Shown one piece after another: positions 1 through 5,274 of a DNA stretch of 5,901 nt (the stretch's first letter is position 1; each line of letters begins with the position of its first letter). Below the pieces are notes generated by a model that was given only the letters and a program-made list of their open reading frames with translations, did no database searches and was not told where the DNA came from. The translations under genes were made by a program, and so were the position numbers. The stretch covers positions 1 to 5,901 of the forward strand of contig JAKLHU010000153.1 of the NCBI GenBank assembly GCA_022709995.1, in the 5' to 3' direction. This stretch comes from Verrucomicrobiota bacterium (GTDB lineage Bacteria > Verrucomicrobiota > Lentisphaeria > Oligosphaerales > Oligosphaeraceae).

Positions 1-466
1 ACAGCATTTTTTCCTTGACATCCGGGGGGAGTTCCTGGACGCCGCCGCCGAAGGGCGAGATGGCGATTGGCATGGCGCTGCCAATGATGGCGTTGGTGGA
101 CATGAAGATGCCGCTGCTGGCCAGGGAGATCATGGCGCCGGCGCTGAGGGCGTCGGGATTGACAAACGCGTAGACGGGGCAGCCCTTGCTTTTGATCGAA
201 CGCATCCAGGCGATGATTTCGCGGGTTTCGGCGAGGGCGCCGCCAGGCGTGTTCAGCTCCAGAATCACGGCTTGGGGCTTGAGTTTTTCCACCTCGCGGA
301 AAGCGCGGCGGAAGACGAACAGCATGCTCTTGTCAATGGCGCCTTCGACCGGGAGAACAAAGACGCTCGCGGCGTCACTGGCGCCGGCGGACGCAGCGTT
401 GGCGCCGGCACCAAGCAGACAGAGGACGGCCAGGCCGCACAGGATTTTGGCAAAGAGGTCAGTCAT
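1..466 (-). CDS. NfeD/ClpP-class exported serine protease, N-terminal part (partial, runs off the left edge)
   Basis: An open frame of 155 codons runs from ATG at 466 to the window edge without a stop. Residues 1-25 form a signal peptide or N-terminal membrane anchor (short polar start, then a Leu/Ala/Gly-rich core ending near ANAASA), so the protease domain would lie outside the cytoplasm. The rest resembles the ClpP/crotonase fold of NfeD-type and SppA-type membrane proteases: a beta strand VFVLPVEGAI (35-44), LNTPGG (71-76) where the family has D/NTPGG, and a nucleophile motif DALSAGA (105-111) with probable catalytic Ser108, followed by IIGSAMPI. Family members use a Ser-Lys dyad; Lys153 near the cut edge is my best candidate by alignment with the EKxxND region, which is inference. 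Full-length NfeD proteins continue with membrane helices and an OB-fold domain, not visible here. No strong Shine-Dalgarno site precedes the ATG; AAGG lies about 10 nt upstream. An SppA-like protein is the main alternative. Confidence 0.78.
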   Translation of the reverse strand, partial: MTDLFAKILCGLAVLCLLGAGANAASAGASDAASVFVLPVEGAIDKSMLFVFRRAFREVEKLKPQAVILELNTPGGALAETREIIAWMRSIKSKGCPVYAFVNPDALSAGAMISLASSGIFMSTNAIIGSAMPIAISPFGGGVQELPPDVKEKML

Positions 467-480
467 GGCGGGAAAGCCTT

Positions 481-535
481 AGTGGACAGTGGACAGTGGA
501 CAGTGGACTTAAGTGGACATTAGTGGACGGTGGAC
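481..535. repeat. AGTGGAC heptamer array, seven copies
   Basis: Four perfect head-to-tail copies of AGTGGAC fill 481-508. After TTA, a fifth copy lies at 512-518; after ATT, a sixth at 522-528; a seventh with one mismatch (GGTGGAC) follows directly at 529-535. Copy starts are 481, 488, 495, 502, 512, 522 and 529, so the period changes from 7 to 10 and back to 7. The array lies in the 103-bp gap between the nitroreductase stop and the protease start, 15 bp upstream of the protease ATG, so it would sit in that gene's leader or promoter. It reads GTCCACT on the coding strand of the flanking genes. It could be a slippage-prone microsatellite or an array of binding sites; the sequence does not decide between them. 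Confidence 0.92.
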
Positions 536-569
536 GTTACGTTAGCGGATGGCGGCGCGGATGCTTGTA

Positions 570-1145
570 TCAGCGCCAGTCGACCAGGTCTTCGAGGCGG
601 ATTTTCGGCACGTGGAGGCGGTTGGCGCCGTCTATATAGTAGGCCACGGAGGCGTTTCCGGCGACGTCTTCGCTGACCGGTTGTTCGGCGGGGTAACCGA
701 GGGCGAGGAGGAAAAGGACTTGCCGGTCTGTCGCCAGGTTGAGAGCCTGGTGCAGGTTTTCGCGTTGGATGGCGCCGAGCCAGCAGCATCCCAGGCCGAG
801 GGCCCAGGCGGCGGTTTGCATGCTTTGGATGGCGGCGCCGGCGTCGGCATAGGTGATTGGCTTGGCGTCGGCCGGGGCGATGACGGCGATGAAGGCGGCC
901 GGCGCGGTTTTTCCGGGGACGGGCGTGCGTTGCGGGGCGACGAGTCTGGCCCAGGCGGTTTCGGCCAGGACGCGGTTCAGGAGCGGCGCCGTTCTGACGA
1001 CGATGTATCGCAGCGGCTGTTGATTGGAGGCGCAGGAAGTCATCCGGGCGGCGTTGAGGATGGCGCCGAGGTCGGCGTCGGCGACGGGACGGGGCTGGAA
1101 CAGCCGGATGGTGCGGCGTTCGGTCAGGGCTTGCAGAGTATCCAT
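570..1145 (-). CDS. nitroreductase family protein (FMN-dependent oxidoreductase)
   Basis: A 191-residue protein of the nitroreductase superfamily, typically a cytoplasmic homodimeric FMN enzyme using NAD(P)H to reduce nitro compounds, quinones or other electron acceptors; the substrate cannot be told from sequence. Visible family marks: RRTIR (10-14), the N-terminal FMN-phosphate motif; SNQQPLRYIVV (40-50), matching the family's S-x-N-x-QPW-x-F-x-V with Leu for Trp; DAGAAIQSM (101-109) in the dimer-interface helix; GLGCCWLGAI (117-126), the usual GLG-x-x-W-x-G region; and LALGYP (147-152). The C-terminal HVPK with the following LEDLV is typical of a compact subgroup near 190 residues. I chose ATG at 1145, which leaves 18 bp after the folC stop with a weak AAGACGGA upstream. 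An in-frame TTG at 1157 would add four residues but has no room for a ribosome site. It is probably co-transcribed with folC. Confidence 0.9.
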   Translation of the reverse strand: MDTLQALTERRTIRLFQPRPVADADLGAILNAARMTSCASNQQPLRYIVVRTAPLLNRVLAETAWARLVAPQRTPVPGKTAPAAFIAVIAPADAKPITYADAGAAIQSMQTAAWALGLGCCWLGAIQRENLHQALNLATDRQVLFLLALGYPAEQPVSEDVAGNASVAYYIDGANRLHVPKIRLEDLVDWR

Positions 1146-1163
1146 ATAGGTCGTCAATCCGTC

Positions 1164-2414
1164 TTAAGATGCTTGGAAAGAAGGAGTCGAGAAGAGTTTT
1201 TCCCCGATCAGGGCGGTGAAGAAGGAGCCGGTGAACAGGATGGGGCGCCCGGCCGGCAGCTGGTTTTTGGCGGTCAGTTGGGGGATGATGGCGTCGACCG
1301 GCAGGTGGTGTTCGCGGGCGGCGGCGGTCAGTTCCGGGAGGGCGGAGCCTTTCCCCGTCTCCGGGTTGGTCAGGATGAAGGAAGCCTTCGGCAGGTTGGA
1401 CAGGGCTTTGACGATGCCGTCGACGTCTTTGCCTTTGACGACGCCGAGGACGACCGTCCAGGCCGTATCCGGGTGCAGGCAGCAGAGGCTCTGGACGAGC
1501 TTGGCGGCCGAGTCGGCATTGTGGGCGGCGTCAAGAATGACGAGCGGCGCCGTCGAGATGACTTCGCAGCGGGCCCGGAGCGCGGGCAGACGGAAGGCCT
1601 GCCGGTCGGGCTGGGCGCCGAAGACCGCCACGGCGGTCATGGCGACGGCGAAGTTATCCCGCAGGAAAAGGGGGTAGTCGCGGGGGAGGAAGTCGGCACC
1701 CTGGCCGGGGCTTGGACGGAGCACGGGGCAGTTGAGTTTCTCGGCCTGCCGGCGGATGACTGCCTCGGCCTCGGGAAAGGGCTGTTTGGCCAGCACGAGG
1801 GGCACTGCGGGCTTCAGGATGCCGGCTTTTTCCGCGGCGATGGCGGCGATGGTGTTGCCGAGCAGGGCGACGTGATCGAAGCTGACGGGGGTGATGACGG
1901 TGCAGCGGGGCCGGGCGACGTAGTTGGTGGCGTCCAGCCGGCCGCCGATGCCGGTCTCCAGGATGACGACATCGACGTTAGCCTCGGCGAAGATTTTCAA
2001 AGCCAGGATGGTGAAGATTTCGAACAGGCTTGGTTTGAGGTCATGTTGTTTGATGAGGGCGAGGAAGTCGACGGCGTGTCGGGTGAGGAGCGGGAGCGGG
2101 AGCAGTGCGTTGTCGATCTGGAACCGTTCCCGGACGGTGCAGAGGTGCGGGCTGGTATAGAGGCCGGTGCGCATGCCGGCGCTGGTCAGCAGAGCGGCGA
2201 TGAAATGGCAGGTCGAGCCTTTGCCTTTGGTGCCGGCGACGTGGATGATCGGGAATCTCTTTTCGGGGCATCCGGCCAGCCGGGCGAGCGGTTCCATCCG
2301 GGCCAGAGAATAATTGGCCTGGTCGTGCTGCTTGCCGGCGTCTTTTTCGGCATCGAAATAGTCTTTGCAGAGGTCGAAAAAGGCCTTTTCGGCGATGGGG
2401 TCGAAGTCACGCAT
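1164..2414 (-). CDS. folC: bifunctional folylpolyglutamate synthase / dihydrofolate synthase
   Basis: A 416-residue cytoplasmic Mur-ligase-type enzyme that uses ATP to add glutamate to dihydropteroate and/or tetrahydrofolate, making and retaining folate cofactors. The length is usual for FolC. Seen in order: HVAGTKGKGST (58-68), the P-loop; GLYTSPHL (84-91); ETGIGGRLDATN (153-164); SFDHVALLGNT (178-188) and AAEKAGILK (193-201), the Mg-binding His181 and a Lys196 that in the family is carbamylated; DAAHN (295-299), the start of the C-terminal glutamate-ligase domain, where DGAHN is more usual; and FTGSFF (394-399) at the C-terminal end. The HQ-x-x-NA segment normally before the domain boundary is replaced by FLRDNFAVA (250-258), and the PGR-x-E motif reads RARCE (280-284). 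The ATG at 2414 fits the family N-terminus; the nearest ribosome-site-like AGGAAG is 15 nt away, which is long. It lies between the phasin-like gene (85-bp gap) and the nitroreductase gene (18-bp gap). Confidence 0.95.
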   Translation of the reverse strand: MRDFDPIAEKAFFDLCKDYFDAEKDAGKQHDQANYSLARMEPLARLAGCPEKRFPIIHVAGTKGKGSTCHFIAALLTSAGMRTGLYTSPHLCTVRERFQIDNALLPLPLLTRHAVDFLALIKQHDLKPSLFEIFTILALKIFAEANVDVVILETGIGGRLDATNYVARPRCTVITPVSFDHVALLGNTIAAIAAEKAGILKPAVPLVLAKQPFPEAEAVIRRQAEKLNCPVLRPSPGQGADFLPRDYPLFLRDNFAVAMTAVAVFGAQPDRQAFRLPALRARCEVISTAPLVILDAAHNADSAAKLVQSLCCLHPDTAWTVVLGVVKGKDVDGIVKALSNLPKASFILTNPETGKGSALPELTAAAREHHLPVDAIIPQLTAKNQLPAGRPILFTGSFFTALIGEKLFSTPSFQAS

Positions 2415-2448
2415 AGAGGGTATGTTGCACTTCCTGGCGCGAACCGGT

Positions 2449-2493
2449 CGCCAGCTGGCGCCGGGCGGTCCGGAACGTCGCCGCGGTGCGGCG
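2449..2493. other. two inverted repeats in the gap upstream of folC
   Basis: The 85-bp gap between the phasin-like gene and folC holds a perfect 12-bp palindrome, CGCCAGCTGGCG (2449-2460), and a hairpin with a 6-bp stem, CGCCGC-GGT-GCGGCG (2479-2493, plus-strand reading). The hairpin begins 7 nt after the phasin-like stop, separated by a run of seven C on that strand. No T-tract follows, so it is not a standard intrinsic terminator. It might stabilise the 3' end of the upstream message or partly end transcription. In GC-rich DNA short stems also arise by chance. Confidence 0.4.
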
Positions 2494-2499
2494 GGGGGG

Positions 2500-2817
2500 T
2501 TACTCGGCCTTGCCGGCGGGTTCCAGCTTGGCGAGGCGGGCTTCCAGATCGGCGATTTTCTTTTCCAGACCGCTGATCGTCTTGTAGCCGGGAATCAGGT
2601 TCTGGCCGCGGGAGGCGATGATTTCTTCGATGGTGGCCGTCAGGTTCGCCTTGGCATTTTTGCCTTCTTCCAGGATGGTTCCCAACAGCTGGTTGCCTTC
2701 TTCGGGGCTCAGTTTGGCTTCCTTGACGGCTTCCTTGACAAACACCTCGGCCTTGTTTTTGGTGATGGCGAGGGCGCCCAGGCCGAAAAGAAACGATTTT
2801 TCCAGAACGTTGAGCAT
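2500..2817 (-). CDS. phasin-like small coiled-coil protein
   Basis: A 105-residue protein rich in Ala, Lys and Glu. Residues 5-20 are hydrophobic (EKSFLFGLGALAITKN), followed by an amphipathic helix of alternating Lys/Glu and Ala (22-70), a short break around GQNLIPGYK (71-79), and a C-terminal leucine-zipper-like coiled coil (83-99, heptad Leu/Ile/Ala). This layout matches the phasin-like family that includes the PHA granule-associated and PHA-synthesis-regulator proteins (COG3937 type). In many bacteria such proteins occur without any polyhydroxyalkanoate genes, so a granule role is not shown. The start is well set: CTCCT at 2825-2829 reads AGGAG on the coding strand, 7 nt before the ATG at 2817. 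The frame stays open to 2886 upstream, but those codons lack a ribosome site and resemble no family N-terminus. A good promoter candidate lies about 85 bp upstream. Confidence 0.82.
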   Translation of the reverse strand: MLNVLEKSFLFGLGALAITKNKAEVFVKEAVKEAKLSPEEGNQLLGTILEEGKNAKANLTATIEEIIASRGQNLIPGYKTISGLEKKIADLEARLAKLEPAGKAE

Positions 2818-2908
2818 GGCTTTTCTCCTGCGGATAGAGGGGGGATGGGCAAGGCCACGGCAGGCCGATTGGGGACTGGCCGCCATGACGGAAAGTTGAC
2901 CTGATAAA

Positions 2909-2936
2909 ATAATAACCTAACCTGTTGAAATGGCAA
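2909..2936 (-). promoter_or_regulatory. sigma70-type promoter candidate for the phasin-like gene
   Basis: On the minus strand TTGCCA (2936-2931) is followed after 16 bp by TATTAT (2914-2909), close to the TTGACA/TATAAT consensus, within a local AT-rich patch (about 2900-2955) that stands out from the GC-rich surroundings. Transcription would begin near 2902 and give a leader of about 85 nt before the ATG at 2817. It may drive folC and the nitroreductase gene as well. Confidence 0.5.
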
Positions 2937-3007
2937 GGAAGAAAAGCGAAATTAATGTCTGGAATCCGACAAATGAGCGGTTCGGCGCCAAAAACGCCGT
3001 CGCGGCC

Positions 3008-3034
3008 TTGCTTTTTCGGCGTTGCCGGTATAAT
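3008..3034 (+). promoter_or_regulatory. sigma70-type promoter candidate for the I42 inhibitor gene
   Basis: A perfect TATAAT at 3029-3034 follows TTGCTT at 3008-3013 with a 15-bp spacer, shorter than the 17-bp ideal. Transcription would begin near 3041, about 68 nt before the ATG at 3109. The rest of the 2818-3108 divergent gap contains only a short stem, CGGCG-N7-CGCCG at 2983-2999, and no gene that I can support. Confidence 0.45.
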
Positions 3035-3108
3035 GTGCTGGCTGTCGATTTCGTGGTCATGCTGCTTGATAAGGTGTATTGAGCCGGAAAAACGGAATGG
3101 GGGTTGGG

Positions 3109-3942
3109 ATGAAAGCCATCATGGCGTTCTTGGCAGTCTTGTCCGCCGCGGCGTTGTTTTGCGGTGGTCTGCTGGTTGCCACGCCCGTCGCCGTCGCCGC
3201 GTCCGCTGTCCCGCCGCGTTTTTCGGCAACGGGGAAAGGGCTTGCCCAACACCGTCCGGCAACGGTGGCGAAGCCGTCGCCGGCGCGCCCGCCGGCATTG
3301 GCGAAGCCAATGTCGTCGGGACAGCCCGGGTCATCGCCTTCCGGGGTCGCCCGCACACCCGATGCCAAGGGTGTTTCCGCTGGCCGCCAGGATCCCGACC
3401 GGCAGAACCGCAACCGGCAGGATCGCGGCCGGCAGCCTGGCGATGACATCGGCTCCAGTGGTCTTGGCCTGAGCGGTTTCGGCGTGCACCACTGGGGGTA
3501 TGGTTGGCGCGAGGGGCGCCGTCCCGGGGAGTATCAGCGGTTGCCGCCGGTGCCGCGCCAGCGCCAGCTTTTTCAGCATTGGGACTATCTGTATGACCGT
3601 TCGCGGTTCGAGCTGGCGGCGCTTCCCCGCGAGTTGCGCGTCATCCTTCGCCCTGGCCAGAGCGTGTCGTTCCAGGTTGAGGAGGACATGACGTCGGGAT
3701 ACCGCTGGATGGCCAATTACGACCGACGGCATGGTGCGGTTGAGATCGTGCATCGGATCAACCGGCGTTCGGTTTGGAGTCGCTCCTGGACAGGCGCCAC
3801 CGGCGTGGCGGAGATTGAGATCCAGGCCCGCCTGCCGGGGTTGCTGGTCATTGATCTGGTGTATGCCAGACCTCAGGAGTGGGCCAATGGCGTTTCCCCG
3901 ACGATTGTGGCGCAGGTGTTTCTGCAGGTGGAACCGCGGTAG
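3109..3942 (+). CDS. exported protein with a C-terminal chagasin-like (I42) cysteine-protease inhibitor domain
   Basis: A 277-residue protein starting with a clear Sec signal peptide (residues 1-31: MK, a long Ala/Leu/Val core, cleavage likely after AVAA). The Cys at 18 lacks a proper lipobox. Residues 32-145 are low complexity: first Pro/Ala/Ser-rich, then a basic Gln-rich segment with DRQ/NRQ/GRQ repeats (92-109), then Gly/His/Trp/Tyr. Residues 175-275 look like a chagasin fold, which blocks papain-type (C1) cysteine proteases with three loops. I see counterparts of all three: MTSGYRW (194-200) for NPTTGYxW, GATGVAE (229-235) for the Gly-rich loop, and YARPQEW (252-258) for the RPWE loop. 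Each deviates from consensus, so inhibition is inferred. I chose the ATG at 3109 because the signal peptide begins there and a G-run (3099-3103) precedes it; in-frame starts at 3079 (TTG) and 3097 (ATG) would add ten or four residues. The upstream neighbour is divergent, and the esterase gene follows 145 bp downstream. Confidence 0.8.
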   Translation: MKAIMAFLAVLSAAALFCGGLLVATPVAVAASAVPPRFSATGKGLAQHRPATVAKPSPARPPALAKPMSSGQPGSSPSGVARTPDAKGVSAGRQDPDRQNRNRQDRGRQPGDDIGSSGLGLSGFGVHHWGYGWREGRRPGEYQRLPPVPRQRQLFQHWDYLYDRSRFELAALPRELRVILRPGQSVSFQVEEDMTSGYRWMANYDRRHGAVEIVHRINRRSVWSRSWTGATGVAEIEIQARLPGLLVIDLVYARPQEWANGVSPTIVAQVFLQVEPR

Positions 3943-4024
3943 GGAGTATCTGGTCCCGGCTCAAGTTGGCCGCCGGCAGGGGCCCGGCCTGGCCTGGTCA
4001 GGCCCGGATAGCATGTCGGTTAAC

Positions 4025-4046
4025 GGCGTTTGACGGGCTGAACGCC
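4025..4046 (+). other. hairpin between the inhibitor and esterase genes
   Basis: GGCGTT (4025-4030) and AACGCC (4041-4046) are perfect inverted repeats around a 10-nt loop, extendable by one C-G pair. No T-run follows, so it is not a standard terminator; it would lie in the leader of the esterase message, 41 nt before its GTG start. The remainder of the 3943-4087 gap is very GC-rich, and I see no clear promoter there. Confidence 0.3.
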
Positions 4047-4075
4047 GGATTGGAACGGTTGTTGTTCAACGAAGC

Positions 4076-4081
4076 AGGAGG
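4076..4081 (+). promoter_or_regulatory. strong ribosome binding site fixing a GTG start
   Basis: A perfect AGGAGG lies 6 nt before the GTG at 4088. It is the strongest Shine-Dalgarno match in the window and settles the non-ATG start of the esterase gene. Confidence 0.85.
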
Positions 4082-4087
4082 TTTGGC

Positions 4088-5230
4088 GTGGTCGGCAAAG
4101 CGGTTTTGATTTCCCTGCTGGCGGCCGGCGGGGCGTCGATGGGGGCTGGCGCCGATGACGGTGGCTGGCGGTTGGATGTGAACATGGCGGTGCCTGAAGT
4201 CACTGCAGAGGGCATTGCCTGGTACGACCCCGGCCAGCCCCTTTTCCGGATCGGCGGGTTCCCTTGGTTTGCGCAGGACAAGGTCTTCCGGCGGCTGCCG
4301 GTCAGTCCTTCCCACCCGCTGCCGCCGGCCGTCGACAAGCTGGCCGACTGCACGGCCGGCGGCACGGTCGCGTTCCGCAGCACCAGCTCGCGAGTTCTCG
4401 TCAAGGTCGTCTTGACCTCCAAGAGCGACGGTATGTTCCACATGGCCCCGACCGGAAAAAGCGGCTTTGACCTGTACGTCGGCGCCCCTGGCAGTCAAAA
4501 GACGGCCGGCGTGACGACGATGGGCGAGGGCGTGACCGAGTACCAGGCGCAGCTTTTCAGCGGCGGCCAGGATTGGAATGAATTCACTTTGAACTTTCCT
4601 TTATACAACGGCGTCGCGTCGCTCCGGATCGGCCTTTCGGAAGGTGCCAAGTTGGCGCCGCCGTCACCGTATGCCGGCCCCGGAAAGGTGGTCATCTATG
4701 GCGGCTCGACTGTGCAGGGGGCGTGCGCGTCGCGGCCCGGGCGCTATCATATGAGCATCGTTGGCCGCCGCTTGAATCGGGAAGTCGTCAACCTGGGATT
4801 TTCCGGGAATGGCAAGTTGGAGCCGGAATTGGCTGAAGTCATGGCCCAGATCGCGGCGCCGGCCATCCTGATCGTCGAGGGCGAACGCAACGCCGGCTAT
4901 CAGGGAGTGGTTGAGCGTCTGGAGGCGTTCCTGCGGATTCTGCGCCATCGTCACCCCGGCGTGCCGATGGTGGTGATGAGCGCCAATCCGCGCGGCAGCG
5001 AATGGCGACTGCCCGGCGACCGTCCGCGTATCCTGGCCTTTCAAAAGGAGCTGGTGGCGCGACTGCGGGAAAGCGACCCTGACGTGCACTTGTTTGACAG
5101 CAGTTCCCTGCTCGGAGACGATTTCTACGAATGCTCGGTCGACGGCTCGCATCCGACCGACCTGGGCTTCCAGCGGATGGCCGACGGCCTGGCGCCGTTT
5201 GTGGCCGGGCTGCTGAAGCCGGGCATCTGA
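4088..5230 (+). CDS. exported SGNH/GDSL-type esterase with N-terminal GxDLY domain
   Basis: A 380-residue protein, predicted exported: residues 1-22 form a short signal peptide (MVGKAVLISLLAAGG core, cleavage near GAGA-DD). Residues 25-190 are a beta-rich N-terminal domain carrying GFDLY (126-130), the mark of the GxDLY family that precedes SGNH hydrolase domains. Residues 198-378 form the SGNH hydrolase domain: block I VIYGGSTVQGACASRPG (202-218) with nucleophile Ser207; NLGFSGNG (235-242) supplying the block II Gly; EGERNAG (264-270) with Asn268 as the block III Asn; and DGSHPTDLGF (352-361) with the Asp352/His355 pair. The catalytic set is therefore complete. Relatives hydrolyse ester bonds, often acetyl groups on polysaccharides; the substrate here is unknown. 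Two motifs depart from the usual form: GGS replaces GTS in block I, and EGERN replaces the D-x-x-x-N of block III. The gene ends 44 bp from the convergent ftsQ-like gene, with no clear terminator between them. Confidence 0.9.
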   Translation: MVGKAVLISLLAAGGASMGAGADDGGWRLDVNMAVPEVTAEGIAWYDPGQPLFRIGGFPWFAQDKVFRRLPVSPSHPLPPAVDKLADCTAGGTVAFRSTSSRVLVKVVLTSKSDGMFHMAPTGKSGFDLYVGAPGSQKTAGVTTMGEGVTEYQAQLFSGGQDWNEFTLNFPLYNGVASLRIGLSEGAKLAPPSPYAGPGKVVIYGGSTVQGACASRPGRYHMSIVGRRLNREVVNLGFSGNGKLEPELAEVMAQIAAPAILIVEGERNAGYQGVVERLEAFLRILRHRHPGVPMVVMSANPRGSEWRLPGDRPRILAFQKELVARLRESDPDVHLFDSSSLLGDDFYECSVDGSHPTDLGFQRMADGLAPFVAGLLKPGI

Positions 5231-5274
5231 CGGGATGCGCACCGGGATCCAGCTCCGGGCGGGGGGCGGCTGGT

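Noticed and set aside
1146..1157. TTG start adding four residues to the nitroreductase
   Set aside because: It lies only 6 bp after the folC stop with no ribosome site at workable spacing; the ATG at 1145 is preferred, though the choice is not certain.
549..2576. A 675-codon plus-strand open frame antisense to the nitroreductase and folC genes
   Set aside because: Both genes beneath it match known families along their length. The antisense product is Gly/Asp/Glu-rich with no recognisable domain, as expected from the shadow of GC-rich codon use, and it has no convincing ribosome site.
2818..2886. N-terminal extension of the phasin-like protein
   Set aside because: The AGGAG site 7 nt before the ATG at 2817 and the protein's hydrophobic start fit the shorter form; the extension has no ribosome site.
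2365..2904. Plus-strand frame of 179 codons antisense to the phasin-like gene
   Set aside because: It overlaps a well-supported minus-strand gene, the product is Gly/Phe-rich without a recognisable fold, and it is best explained as a shadow.
3395..3440. CRISPR-like or mobile short repeats (ACCGGCAG copies)
   Set aside because: They lie in frame within the inhibitor gene and simply encode the repeated DRQ/NRQ/GRQ residues; spacing is short and irregular.
3980..4015. GGCCTG-GT-CAGGCC inverted repeat and repeated GGCCCGG after the inhibitor gene
   Set aside because: The loop is only 2 nt, there is no T-run, and such GC-rich words recur by chance at this composition.
5231..5274. Possible bidirectional terminator between the convergent esterase and ftsQ-like genes
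   Set aside because: Only an imperfect CCGG-based stem with a bulge is present and neither strand has a T-run after it.
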